Below are positions 17,472 to 26,781 of a stretch of DNA of 64,000 bases, in pieces. Source of the stretch: an uncultured bacterium (GTDB lineage Bacteria > Actinomycetota > Coriobacteriia > Coriobacteriales > Coriobacteriaceae); contig CAJMMN010000005.1 of assembly GCA_905214525.1 (NCBI GenBank), positions 1 to 64,000 of the forward strand, in the 5' to 3' direction. The stretch's first letter is position 1, and every line of letters starts with the position of its first letter. A program made the position numbers and the translations under genes. A model generated the notes under the pieces. The model saw only the letters and a list, made by a program, of their open reading frames with translations, searched no databases and was not told the DNA's origin.

Positions 17472-19244
17472 GTGGAACTGACCAAGCGTAACTTTACAGT
17501 TCTGTACGAATACCTAAAGAACCCATATGCCAGCCAGCGAGAAGTTGCCGAGCGCACCGGCCTTTCACTTGGATCAGTAAACGCAGCGAATAAAGAGCTC
17601 ACGAATGAGGGGCTTCTCGAATCGGACAGCCTAACCGACGGCGGTTACGAAGCGCTTCATCCCTATAAGGTTGAAAACGCAGTGATATTGGCTGCGGGGC
17701 TTTCGAGCCGCTTTGCTCCCATTTCGTATGAAAAGCCCAAAGGCCTTTTAAAAGTACGTGGTGAGATCCTCATTGAGCGACAGATTAGGCAGCTGCAAGA
17801 CGCAGGTATCAGCAATATCACCGTCGTTGTCGGCTATAAAAAAGAATATTTCTTCTATCTCGAAAGCAAGTTCGGCGTCTCGATTGTCGTCAACAACGAA
17901 TATGCATCCAAAAATAACCACGCATCGCTTATGTGCGTAAAAGAGCGGCTTGGCAACACCTATATTTGCTCAAGCGATGATTACCTTCTAAACAATCCGT
18001 TCGAAGCATACGTTTGGAAAGCATTTTATTCTGCTCAATATGCTGAAGGCGCCACCAAAGAATGGTGCATTCAAACCGGAGCAATGGACAGAATTACCAA
18101 TGTTACGATTGGCGGTTCCGATGCTTGGTATATGCTCGGACATGTCTACTTTGATAAAGCCTTCTCGCTTGCATTTAAGCAGATTCTCGAAACGGAATAT
18201 AACAAGCCCGAAACAACGGACAAGCTTTGGGAAGATCTATATATCGAGCACATCAAGGAGCTCGATATGGTTATCAAGAAGTATCCTGAGGGCGAGATCA
18301 ACGAATTCGATTCTCTTGATGAGCTGCGTGCCTTTGATCCGCATTTTATCGAAAACGTTGACTCCGATATTTTCGATAACATCGAGCAAGTGCTCGGCTG
18401 CTCCAAATCAGAGATTCACGACGTTTATCCCCTTAAACAAGGTCTTACGAATCTATCGTGCCACTTTAGAACCAATGACGGAGAGTACGTTTACCGCCAT
18501 CCGGGAGTCGGGACCGAACTGCTTATTAACAGAAATGGAGAAGTAGCCGCACTTAAAAAGGCCAAGGAGCTCGGCCTTGACGACACGTTCATTCATGAGG
18601 ACCCAAAGCGTGGTTGGAAAATTTCGAAGTTTGTACCCAACGCAAAGCAGCCTGACCCGCATGATCCTGCCCAAATGAATCGAATGATGCAGATGTGTCG
18701 TTCGCTTCACGAGAGTGGTGCAAATGTTGAAACCGAATTTGACTTCTACCTCGAAGCGAAGCGCTACGAATCACTTCTTCTGGAAAAAGGTCCCATCGAC
18801 ATTCCAGGCTACAGGGAAATGTCCGCCGAAATCGATGAATTGGAGCACTTTGTACAGGCCGATAATGCACCAAAATGCCTTTGCCACAATGACTTCTTTT
18901 ACCTCAATTTCCTTATCGATGAGAACGACAAGTACTATCTCATTGACTGGGAATATGCTGGCATGAGCGATTACGCAAACGATTTTGGAACATGCAGTGT
19001 CTGCTGCGAGCTTTCCGAAGATGAAGTCGACCGCGCGCTTGATGCATATTTTGGGCGCAAGGCAACAAACAACGAAATTGCGCATAACTATGCGCACATT
19101 GCCCTTGCAGGATGGTGCTGGTACCTCTGGTCTCTTCTGAAAGAAGCCGAAGGCGACTTCGTGGGCGAATGGCTCTATATCTACTTCAATTACGGTGCCA
19201 AATACCTCAAAAAGGCACTGGAGATCTATCGGAAAGGTGAGTAA
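17472..19244 (+). CDS. licCA: HTH-LicC-LicA fusion: phosphocholine cytidylyltransferase / choline kinase
   Basis: This 590-residue cytoplasmic protein combines two steps of choline activation: phosphorylation of choline and formation of CDP-choline. Residues 1-60 form a winged helix-turn-helix (NPYASQREVAERTGLSLGSV). Residues 71-300 are a nucleotidyltransferase (VILAAGLSSRFAP, then EKPKGLL) of the LicC type. Residues 340-590 are a LicA-type choline kinase with HND at 472-474 and DWE at 492-494. The GTG at 17472 follows GGAGG by 6 bases; an upstream in-frame ATG at 17406 lies within the promoter and is rejected. It is 2 bases from licB. The domain order means catalytic and regulatory parts are joined in one chain. 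Confidence 0.92.
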   Translation: MELTKRNFTVLYEYLKNPYASQREVAERTGLSLGSVNAANKELTNEGLLESDSLTDGGYEALHPYKVENAVILAAGLSSRFAPISYEKPKGLLKVRGEILIERQIRQLQDAGISNITVVVGYKKEYFFYLESKFGVSIVVNNEYASKNNHASLMCVKERLGNTYICSSDDYLLNNPFEAYVWKAFYSAQYAEGATKEWCIQTGAMDRITNVTIGGSDAWYMLGHVYFDKAFSLAFKQILETEYNKPETTDKLWEDLYIEHIKELDMVIKKYPEGEINEFDSLDELRAFDPHFIENVDSDIFDNIEQVLGCSKSEIHDVYPLKQGLTNLSCHFRTNDGEYVYRHPGVGTELLINRNGEVAALKKAKELGLDDTFIHEDPKRGWKISKFVPNAKQPDPHDPAQMNRMMQMCRSLHESGANVETEFDFYLEAKRYESLLLEKGPIDIPGYREMSAEIDELEHFVQADNAPKCLCHNDFFYLNFLIDENDKYYLIDWEYAGMSDYANDFGTCSVCCELSEDEVDRALDAYFGRKATNNEIAHNYAHIALAGWCWYLWSLLKEAEGDFVGEWLYIYFNYGAKYLKKALEIYRKGE

Positions 19245-19246
19245 CG

Positions 19247-20188
19247 ATGCAATTCGGCTTTTTTAGCGGTCTTCTTTGGGGCCTTGATACAGTAATTCTT
19301 GGAATCGGCTTGGCGCTTGCGCCCTATATTGGATCGGCGGAAGCGCTTGCATGCGCCTCCATTGCGGGATCCTTTCTCCATGATGCCTTCTGTGCAATTT
19401 GGCTCTTTGGCTACATGGGAGTCCGAGGCAGACTAAAAGACACGCTCGCTGCACTTAAAACTCGTTCGGGCAAGGTCGTCATCGCCGGCGCCCTACTCGG
19501 TGGACCTATCGGAATGACCGGCTACGTATTGGCAATTAATAACATCGGAGCTGCCTACACGGCAATCATCTCCGCCTTCTATCCCGCAGTCGGAGCATTC
19601 CTTTCCTTCGTACTGCTGAAGGAGAAAATGGGCAAAGGCCAGATTCTTTCCCTTCTCGTTGCTCTTTGCGGTGTAATGACGATGGGCTATCTATCGGCCG
19701 GATCGAGCGAGATTGCAAATGCCCCCCTCGGCTTACTCGGCGCAGTGCTTGCCGTTATTGGATGGGGATCCGAAGCGGTGCTGTGCGCATGGGGAATGAA
19801 AGATGATGCCGTTGATGACGAAACAGCTTTGCAAATCCGCGAAACTACAAGTGCGCTTGTTTATGGAGCGCTCGTACTCCCCCTCTTCGGAGCATGGCAT
19901 TTCACGTTGGGCGCTATCCCAAGCATGCCCACATTGATTATTGCACTCGCCGGACTCGCAGGAACTGCATCCTATCTGTTCTATTACAAGGGCATTGCGG
20001 CAATCGGAGCAGCGCGTGCGATGGCTCTGAATATCTCCTATTCGGCATGGTCAGTGGTCTTTGGCCTGATCTTGCTTGGAACAATTCCCGACATGGCATC
20101 CGTAATCTGCTGCGTTGTAATTGTATGCGGAACAGTTTTGGCAGCCAGTAACTGGGACGAACTATTTGGACGTAAGAAGACGGCGTAG
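19247..20188 (+). CDS. licB: LicB-type choline transporter, DMT superfamily
   Basis: A 313-residue membrane protein with about ten hydrophobic segments arranged as two EamA-like halves, as in the drug/metabolite transporter superfamily. Starting with FGFFSGLLWGLDTVILGIGL, it matches LicB-like proteins that import choline for phosphocholine decoration. It lies 2 bases after licCA and probably depends on the same promoter and on the GGTGAG just before its start. Choline as substrate is inferred from the partner gene, since DMT sequence alone does not set specificity. Confidence 0.88.
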   Translation: MQFGFFSGLLWGLDTVILGIGLALAPYIGSAEALACASIAGSFLHDAFCAIWLFGYMGVRGRLKDTLAALKTRSGKVVIAGALLGGPIGMTGYVLAINNIGAAYTAIISAFYPAVGAFLSFVLLKEKMGKGQILSLLVALCGVMTMGYLSAGSSEIANAPLGLLGAVLAVIGWGSEAVLCAWGMKDDAVDDETALQIRETTSALVYGALVLPLFGAWHFTLGAIPSMPTLIIALAGLAGTASYLFYYKGIAAIGAARAMALNISYSAWSVVFGLILLGTIPDMASVICCVVIVCGTVLAASNWDELFGRKKTA

Positions 20189-20206
20189 CTAGATTAACAA
20201 TGTAGC

Positions 20207-20239
20207 AAAAGGGGAGAGCTCGTCGAGCTCTCCCCTTTT
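20207..20239. terminator. Bidirectional rho-independent terminator after licB
   Basis: A 16-base inverted repeat AAAAGGGGAGAGCTCG / CGAGCTCTCCCCTTTT with A and T tracts at its outer ends lies between the convergent licB and C39-like peptidase genes, and can stop transcription from either side. Confidence 0.9.
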
Positions 20240-20249
20240 AGCATCATGG

Positions 20250-22391
20250 CTATTCAATTACCACGGCCTGGCTATCCATCTGTTGCCACGTGCCGAAGAA
20301 CACTTGGGCATTTCGCGTAACATTGCCGTTAATCGAATCCGAAAGATAGACAATTCCCTGCTCGTCATCATAGCCTTTAAGGACTACGGCATGATTACCG
20401 CCCCACAGACCATAGGAATGCCCGTTATACCAACGCGCAGCATAACGGCCTCCTGGCCAACTTCCCCATTCGGTATTCCACATCTCAACAGGTTGACCAC
20501 AGGTCAGCCTGTTCTTAATGGAAGAAATTGACGAGAAAGAGACGTCTTTTGCCTGCTTGCCACTTCCAGCAGCACGCAGAAAGTTATTACCAGCAATAGT
20601 AATCGCAGGTGCGACGCATCCCATGAGACCCCCGCTGCTACGCCTTGGATTGCCATCAAAAGCGGTAACAAAATTGCCATTACTTCCCTTGGGCAAATAG
20701 TAATCCGCAATAATCGTCTTACCTAAACCGAAACCATAGTAGTTAAGCAAGTTTGTAAGGGCAACCGACTCACAGCCAGTAGGAAGTTCCGGGTACCGCG
20801 AATAGCACGGGACATCGACCCAAGCGCCAACCATTGCGCCGGATGAACTGAACTTGTAGTCAGTAGAGCCGATCCAATACCAACCGTTGCTCAACATTAC
20901 TCCCCCACGTGCGGCATCAAGGTAATACCATGTGTCCCCACGGGAAAGCCATCCCGTTTTCATTATGCCAGAAGCGGAATCTAGCCAGTACCAGTTACCG
21001 CCATCGTTAAGCCAGCCGGTCGCCATTCGACCATCCGAGTTAAAGTAATACCAAGACCCAGCAATTTGCTGCCATCCAGTCAGAATTACCCCATTAGCAG
21101 AACAATAATATCGAGAACCCTGACTCTCAATCCAGCCCGTTCTGGCATTACCGTCATCGTCAATCAGCTGGATTCCCGAATCGGTCATTATGCCTTTAAG
21201 GTCAATTGCGCCGCTGGATGACGAATGATACATCCAAGACCCATCACCGTTTGACCAGCAATTAGCCATCATCTTGCCGGTACTATTAAATATGTATTCA
21301 CATGATCCGATAGTTTGAACGCCCGTGGTCATGGCATGCGTCGAGGGGTCGAGCCAGTACCATGCACCGCTTAGGCTGAGCCATCCGGAGGCGAGGGCAC
21401 CGGAGCCCGTCGCGTAGTACCAGGTCCCGCCGTCGAGCACCCATCCGGTCGCCATCGCGCCGGAGGCGCTGAACCAGTACGCTGAGTCGTTGCACACGTG
21501 AAGGCCCGTCACCATGGCGCCGCCCGCGTCGGGGTCGAGCCAGTACCAGGAGCCGCCGGTGTAAAGCCAGCCGGTCGAGGCGATGCCGTTCGCGAACCAG
21601 TACCAGGAGCCGTCGACGAGGCCCCAGCCGTTAAGGGGGCCGCAGCTGCCGAAGTAGCGGCGGACGCCCTGCGCGTCCGTCTGGTAGCCCGTCAGCATGG
21701 CCCCCGTCCGGGCGTCGAAGCAGTAGGGCACGCCGCCGACGGATACGGGGCCGCGCGCCAGCGCGCCGGATCCCGTCGCGTAGTACCAGGTACCGCCGTC
21801 GAGGAGCCATCCGGTAGCCATCGCGCCGGACGCATTAAACCAGTACAGTGAGCCGTTGCACTCGTGAAAGCCGGTAGCCATGGCGTGCGTCGAGGGGTCA
21901 AGCCAGTACCACGTACCGTTTAGGTTGAGCCAGCCGGAGGCGAGGGCACCGGAGCCAGTCGCGTAGTACCAGGTCCCGCCGTCGAGGACCCACCCGGTCG
22001 CCATGGCGCCGGAGGCGTCAAACCAGTACGCGGAGCCATTGCACTCATGGAGCCCGATGGCCATGGCATGCGTCGAGGGGTCGAGCCAGTACCAGGCCCC
22101 ATTGGTATAGAGCCAGCCAGAATGCAGCGAGACTGGATTAACTGAATCCACATAGAACCAGTTACCGTCAAACGAATTCCAACCCTGATTCCATTTAACG
22201 GATTCTTGAGCAGACCCATCATTGATTGAATCGGAAGAATTAAGAGTCGAGGAGACGGATTGCTGCTCAAAATCAGTAGGGATGAAGGAGCTTATGGATT
22301 CTGCGTTCGCGATATCAACCACACCGGGCCCAGCGAGCAGTAGAGTTGAAAGAATGATTAGGATTAATGTTATTCGCTTTTTCCTTGCCAT
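20250..22391 (-). CDS. Secreted choline-binding-repeat protein with C39-like peptidase domain
   Basis: A 713-residue exported protein: signal peptide (1-30), repeats of the choline-binding type (about 65-525), and a papain-like C39_2 domain (about 528-713) with Cys540 in PTGCESVALTNLL and His667 in GGNHAVVLKGY. Such domains are cysteine peptidases or bind peptides; their substrates on the wall are mostly unknown. The central repeat block has much higher GC than its ends, and 266 bases of it (21497-21762) match 22910-23175 of the neighbouring muramidase gene without difference by eye, which indicates recombination between the two genes. Confidence 0.9.
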   Translation of the reverse strand: MARKKRITLILIILSTLLLAGPGVVDIANAESISSFIPTDFEQQSVSSTLNSSDSINDGSAQESVKWNQGWNSFDGNWFYVDSVNPVSLHSGWLYTNGAWYWLDPSTHAMAIGLHECNGSAYWFDASGAMATGWVLDGGTWYYATGSGALASGWLNLNGTWYWLDPSTHAMATGFHECNGSLYWFNASGAMATGWLLDGGTWYYATGSGALARGPVSVGGVPYCFDARTGAMLTGYQTDAQGVRRYFGSCGPLNGWGLVDGSWYWFANGIASTGWLYTGGSWYWLDPDAGGAMVTGLHVCNDSAYWFSASGAMATGWVLDGGTWYYATGSGALASGWLSLSGAWYWLDPSTHAMTTGVQTIGSCEYIFNSTGKMMANCWSNGDGSWMYHSSSSGAIDLKGIMTDSGIQLIDDDGNARTGWIESQGSRYYCSANGVILTGWQQIAGSWYYFNSDGRMATGWLNDGGNWYWLDSASGIMKTGWLSRGDTWYYLDAARGGVMLSNGWYWIGSTDYKFSSSGAMVGAWVDVPCYSRYPELPTGCESVALTNLLNYYGFGLGKTIIADYYLPKGSNGNFVTAFDGNPRRSSGGLMGCVAPAITIAGNNFLRAAGSGKQAKDVSFSSISSIKNRLTCGQPVEMWNTEWGSWPGGRYAARWYNGHSYGLWGGNHAVVLKGYDDEQGIVYLSDSINGNVTRNAQVFFGTWQQMDSQAVVIE
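21497..21762 (-). repeat. Copy 1 of a 266-bp exact repeat in choline-binding repeat DNA
   Basis: This block in the C39-like peptidase gene aligns without a mismatch, by eye, to 22910-23175 in the GH25 gene (offset 1413). It encodes several binding repeats, including an unusual stretch with CFDARTGAMLTGYQTDAQG. The exactness at synonymous sites points to recent duplication or gene conversion rather than protein-level constraint. Confidence 0.85.
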
Positions 22392-22490
22392 GTCAGCCCC
22401 CAGTAGTAACCAATTTTTACATAAACATAGTCTACAAATGGATAGCTAAGAGCAATATGTAATTAGAAAAAAGCAATTAAAGAAGAGTTG

Positions 22491-24224
22491 CTAGCCGAGC
22501 CAAGCACCATTACTAGCAAAAGAGTATTGTGCCCCGTCTATCTGCTGAACACCAGTAACCATAGCGTGCGTCGAGGGATCGAGCCAGTACCAGGCGCCGC
22601 CGACATATGCCCAGCCGGAGGCCAGCGCGCCGGAGCCCGTCGCGTAGTACCAGGTTCCGCCGTCGAGGACCCATCCGGTCGCCATCGAGCCGGAGCCGTT
22701 GAACCAGTACATGGAGCCGTTGCACCCATGGAGCCCGGTGGCCATGACGTGCGTCGAGGGATCGAGCCAGTACCACGTACCGTTTAGGTTGAGCCAGCCG
22801 GAGGCGAGGGCACCGGAGCCAGTCGCGTAGTACCAGGTCCCGCCGTCGAGGACCCACCCGGTCGCCATGGCGCCGGAGGAGTTGAACCAGTATGCGGAGC
22901 CGTTGCATGCGTGAAGGCCCGTCACCATGGCGCCGCCCGCGTCGGGGTCGAGCCAGTACCAGGAGCCGCCGGTGTAAAGCCAGCCGGTCGAGGCGATGCC
23001 GTTCGCGAACCAGTACCAGGAGCCGTCGACGAGGCCCCAGCCGTTAAGGGGGCCGCAGCTGCCGAAGTAGCGGCGGACGCCCTGCGCGTCCGTCTGGTAG
23101 CCCGTCAGCATGGCCCCCGTCCGGGCGTCGAAGCAGTAGGGCACGCCGCCGACGGATACGGGGCCGCGCGCCAGCACGCCGGAGCCAGTCGCGTAGTACC
23201 AGGTCCCGCCGTCGAGGACCCACCCGGTCGCCATGGCGCCGGACGAATTAAACCAGTACAGGGAGCCGTTGCACTCGTGAAGGCCGGTTGCCATGGCACC
23301 GCCCGCGTCGGGCTCGAGCCAGTACCACGTGCCGCTCTGAAACAACCATCCGGCATACGCCTTGCCGTTGGAGGCTGCATAATACCAGGTGCTGTCAATT
23401 AGTTGCCAATGATAAAGGGAGACATCAACATACGCGTAGTTCATATCAACGTTGCCGTTGATTCCAAGGACTTTTCCGTTGCTCTTATACTGCCAAAAAC
23501 TGTAATTGCCGGTATAGTCACATTGCGAGTTATATTGAGCAATCCAATGATCCCAAGAGCTACTCTTAAATACAGAGTCAGTCAAAATGTTGTTAAACCA
23601 ATTTAAATTTGCATAAATACCAGGCTCATATCCTGCGGCAGAAATCCTATTACAAAAAACCTGCGCCCTCGATGCAATTCCGGTTTGACGTCCATTTGCA
23701 ATTATCGAGTTATCCTCAAGATCGTAATACACCGGCAATCTTGGATTATGTCCAGAAAGGCAATTGATCACCATTGATGCCTCATCGGCTGCCTGCTGAT
23801 TATCAAAAGCATATGAATAGATATAGACGCCGTAGGGAATTCCGAGTCGCTCGCACTCAGAAATATTTCGATTAAATTGATAGTCAACTCGACCGCCCCA
23901 AGATGGAGCGCCAAATCCAACACGCAGAATAGCGAAATCGATACCAGAAGCCTTAACAGCATTCCAGTCAATACGTCCTTGATGCTCACTGACATCGATG
24001 CCCTGCGCCGTAGCCCCATCGGGAAGAATGTCCATGGACAATAAGGCTATTCCATCTTCTTCGGAAGAAGCATCCTCTGCGACCAATTGCCCATCCTCAT
24101 AACGCCAGGAATTCTCAACTAGGGACCGCGCAGCTTCCGCGTTCGAGGGGAAAACAAACACAGAAATGGGCGCAAGGACCATCAGCACCAACAATGCCGA
24201 AAATAACTTAAGATGTTTGCTCAT
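22491..24224 (-). CDS. Secreted GH25 muramidase with C-terminal choline-binding repeats
   Basis: A 577-residue exported lysozyme. It has a signal peptide (1-31), then a GH25 domain (about 72-270) starting GIDVSEHQGRIDW with catalytic-type Asp168 and Glu170 in YYDLEDN, and then binding repeats to the C-terminus. GH25 enzymes cut between N-acetylmuramic acid and N-acetylglucosamine. This is the only one of the seven repeat proteins with the enzyme at the N-terminus, the same order as in choline-binding phage lysins. The repeat half is GC-rich and shares blocks with the neighbouring C39-like gene. No clear terminator follows before the next gene. Confidence 0.93.
   Translation of the reverse strand: MSKHLKLFSALLVLMVLAPISVFVFPSNAEAARSLVENSWRYEDGQLVAEDASSEEDGIALLSMDILPDGATAQGIDVSEHQGRIDWNAVKASGIDFAILRVGFGAPSWGGRVDYQFNRNISECERLGIPYGVYIYSYAFDNQQAADEASMVINCLSGHNPRLPVYYDLEDNSIIANGRQTGIASRAQVFCNRISAAGYEPGIYANLNWFNNILTDSVFKSSSWDHWIAQYNSQCDYTGNYSFWQYKSNGKVLGINGNVDMNYAYVDVSLYHWQLIDSTWYYAASNGKAYAGWLFQSGTWYWLEPDAGGAMATGLHECNGSLYWFNSSGAMATGWVLDGGTWYYATGSGVLARGPVSVGGVPYCFDARTGAMLTGYQTDAQGVRRYFGSCGPLNGWGLVDGSWYWFANGIASTGWLYTGGSWYWLDPDAGGAMVTGLHACNGSAYWFNSSGAMATGWVLDGGTWYYATGSGALASGWLNLNGTWYWLDPSTHVMATGLHGCNGSMYWFNGSGSMATGWVLDGGTWYYATGSGALASGWAYVGGAWYWLDPSTHAMVTGVQQIDGAQYSFASNGAWLG
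22910..23175 (-). repeat. Copy 2 of the 266-bp exact repeat
   Basis: Partner of 21497-21762. A further shared segment of about 120 bases, starting near GAGCCAGTACCACGTACCG, occurs at about 22761-22880 here and 21901-22020 in the C39-like gene, so the two genes share more than one block. Confidence 0.85.
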
Positions 24225-24449
24225 GTAAACCTCGTCATTCGTTCTTGTTTGCGTTTAGCTTACAGCATGGCTGTGAAAGATTTCCGAACATCCAACTGGA
24301 CAAGATGCCATCTAGGACGACAAATAACTGCACGCAATACCACAATATAAACAAGAACTTCCCAGCAGGGTGAAACCAAGGACTCCTAGTCCCTACTCTT
24401 ACCCCCCCCAAGAATACCGACTTCAAATAAACTTTCAAACTAGATGTCA

Positions 24450-24480
24450 AAAAGGTAGGGGACCCAGAGAGTCCCCTACA
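24450..24480 (-). terminator. Rho-independent terminator
   Basis: On the minus strand GTAGGGGAC pairs with GTCCCCTAC around a 7-base loop and is followed by TTTTT. It lies 11 bases after the stop of the repeat protein gene that ends at 24491. Confidence 0.88.
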
Positions 24481-24490
24481 ACTCAGAATT

Positions 24491-26701
24491 CTAACGAATC
24501 AATATTACTTTCGATGGACCCAAAGCGGTCAAACCGGAGATGCGGTTTCCATAACCATCACTATGCCAGAACAAATTTTCGCTCGGCGAATTGCCCCAGA
24601 AAAAGCCAATGTGGCTATCGTCGGCATATGGGTTGTAAGGATTGAAGAACACAATGTCCCCCTTACGAGCCAAGCCACTGCGCAACAACTCATCAATAGA
24701 GTTGAAATAAGTCACGTTCGCGCACGTATCGATAGCGTAGCCGTACCAACGATAAGCGTTAACGCAGCCGCCCCTTCCGGGACCTCCACTCCAAGGGGAA
24801 TGGCTCTGCTCGGCGGCAATGGGAGCTAAATTACCGCCCGCTTTCATATACGCATGCGATACAAATCCGCCGCAGTTCATACCGGTATACCCATCCCAAC
24901 GAGGATCACCCTTTGGATACATGCATGTTTCTTGGCTAAGATGCGTATCGTAGGGTGTTCCACGGTAATAGCCATCGTTTTCGTGGCTCATAAGCCAATT
25001 GACCAGGCTGGACCTATTAACCCCCAAAACAGAACCAGACGTATTCAACCATGCACCACTTGCATTGAAGTAGTAGTCGACGCCATCGATTTTCAGCCAC
25101 CCGTTAGCAAACATAGCGCCCGAAGGCTGAAGCCAGTACCACGTGCCGCGGTCATTGAGCCATCCGGTCTTCATCTTGTAGGTGGAAGGATCCATCCAAT
25201 ACCACGCACCGTTAACATATTGCCAACCAGACTTAAGGACACCATTGGAAGATGCGTAATACCAAGTATTGCCGCTTTCGTCAGAAGCGTCTTTCGACAT
25301 AATCCAACCAGATGCTACATTGACGGCACCGTTTGCATCCGCATAGAAAACCGCGTCTCCAATATGAATCACACCTGGCAATGAAGACGAGTCAGCACGA
25401 TCAGCGACTACGGGAGATCCATCAGATGAAGTAGGCAACGGCTCGCTCAGTGCTCCAGACGATTTCGCCCATGCCATACCGTCGCTCAAGTTAATCCAGC
25501 ACGAAGATGCCATCGCACCGGAATCATAAGAAAAATAGCGCGTGTTTCCTACCGCGAATTCACCAGTACACATTGCGCCGGATACATCATCAAGGTAATA
25601 CCAGGCGCTTCCGAACTTTATCCATCGTCCTCGTTGAATAGCTCCATTTGATGCGGCGTAATACCAAGTACCATCAACAAGTGCCCAGCCTGTTGCCATG
25701 GCGCCTGAACTCGTAAGGAAATAGGTGGACGACTCCACTTGCATAAAGCCCGTGAGCATAATATGGCTTCCTGGATCCAGGTAATACCAAGAATTCCCTA
25801 GAAGTAACCAGCCTCCATGCAGTAAGCCGTTGGAGTCAGCGTAATACCAGTTGTTGTCAATAAGAGCCCACTGGGAGGAGAGCATGGCCCCTGAGCTGTT
25901 AAAGCTATAAGAAGTGCCATTACATTCTTTCAACCCGGTGGCCATAGAACCGTCTGCAGGATCAAGCCAGTACCAACGACCCCCATCCGAGAGCCAGCCT
26001 TTCACCATGGCACCAGAGCCGGAGAAATAATGCCAGACGGAAGCATCAAGGTGCCATCCGATAAGCATTGCGCCAGAAGAGGAGAATCCATACGTGGCTT
26101 CCCCGATCTGCAGCATTGTATCGTGGACCATCTTGCCCTCATCATCCAGCCAATACCAGTTGCTGCCGTCTGAAAGCCAGCCTTTTACCATGGCGCCAGA
26201 ACCGGAGAAATAACGCCAAGCAGAAGTGGGGCCTGTAGAATCTAGGTACCAGCCGACACGCATTGCACCCGAAGAGGAGAATCCATAAGTTGCACCCCCG
26301 ACTTGAACCAATCCATCCTGAGCCATTCGACCTTCGTCGTCGAACCAGTACCAGCTACCGTTTATGTGTCTCCAAGAAGAAACAGCGATTGTTCCGTCGG
26401 ACAAGCCCCAACGCCAATAACCAGCCCCTTCTTCGGGTGATATCCACCCCTGATGCCAAACAATTTGATTCGAAACCTCAGAAGGGGTCTCATTATCAAC
26501 CTGAGAGTTCTGCTCGACAGCGAAGGTCGATTCGCGCTGAGCATCAACGCCTGACTCGACAGAAGCAATAGCAACGTTAGATGCGGGACCTTCGTCAGTG
26601 TTATTCGAATCAAGGGCGTATAACATCGAGGGCGAACCCAAAAGGAGTCCCAAAGAAACAAGGCCCGAAAAGACCAACACCCCGAATGAGCATTTCTTCA
26701 T
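24491..26701 (-). CDS. Secreted choline-binding-repeat protein with NlpC/P60-like peptidase domain
   Basis: A 736-residue exported protein: signal peptide (1-30, ending in SMLYA), an acidic linker, choline-binding-type repeats over about 85-560, and a C-terminal cysteine peptidase domain (about 575-736). Cys610 in MNCGGFVSHAY and His697 in DSHIGFFWG are the probable catalytic pair. The spacing of about 87 residues between them, with a Cys-rich insert, is longer than in classical NlpC/P60 enzymes, so it may be a divergent subgroup. It is followed by a strong terminator, so it is at the end of its transcript. Confidence 0.88.
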   Translation of the reverse strand: MKKCSFGVLVFSGLVSLGLLLGSPSMLYALDSNNTDEGPASNVAIASVESGVDAQRESTFAVEQNSQVDNETPSEVSNQIVWHQGWISPEEGAGYWRWGLSDGTIAVSSWRHINGSWYWFDDEGRMAQDGLVQVGGATYGFSSSGAMRVGWYLDSTGPTSAWRYFSGSGAMVKGWLSDGSNWYWLDDEGKMVHDTMLQIGEATYGFSSSGAMLIGWHLDASVWHYFSGSGAMVKGWLSDGGRWYWLDPADGSMATGLKECNGTSYSFNSSGAMLSSQWALIDNNWYYADSNGLLHGGWLLLGNSWYYLDPGSHIMLTGFMQVESSTYFLTSSGAMATGWALVDGTWYYAASNGAIQRGRWIKFGSAWYYLDDVSGAMCTGEFAVGNTRYFSYDSGAMASSCWINLSDGMAWAKSSGALSEPLPTSSDGSPVVADRADSSSLPGVIHIGDAVFYADANGAVNVASGWIMSKDASDESGNTWYYASSNGVLKSGWQYVNGAWYWMDPSTYKMKTGWLNDRGTWYWLQPSGAMFANGWLKIDGVDYYFNASGAWLNTSGSVLGVNRSSLVNWLMSHENDGYYRGTPYDTHLSQETCMYPKGDPRWDGYTGMNCGGFVSHAYMKAGGNLAPIAAEQSHSPWSGGPGRGGCVNAYRWYGYAIDTCANVTYFNSIDELLRSGLARKGDIVFFNPYNPYADDSHIGFFWGNSPSENLFWHSDGYGNRISGLTALGPSKVILIR

Positions 26702-26727
26702 AGCAGCACGTTATCCAATCACGCAGC

Positions 26728-26755
26728 GACCCCGTCACCTCAGGGCAACGGGGCC
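26728..26755 (-). terminator. Hairpin downstream of the CxxC-tailed repeat protein
   Basis: CCCCGT (26730-26735) pairs with ACGGGG (26748-26753), with one or two flanking pairs possible. It is in the 80-base gap after the stop at 26782. No U-run follows, so it may only attenuate transcription into the next gene. Confidence 0.4.
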
Positions 26756-26781
26756 TCAATCAAAACTAGCTCAATAATGCG

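Noticed and set aside
22911..23402. 163-codon plus-strand frame, near-copied at 21498-21851
   Set aside because: It is the shadow of the GC-rich choline-binding repeats; the copy exists only because the repeats are duplicated.
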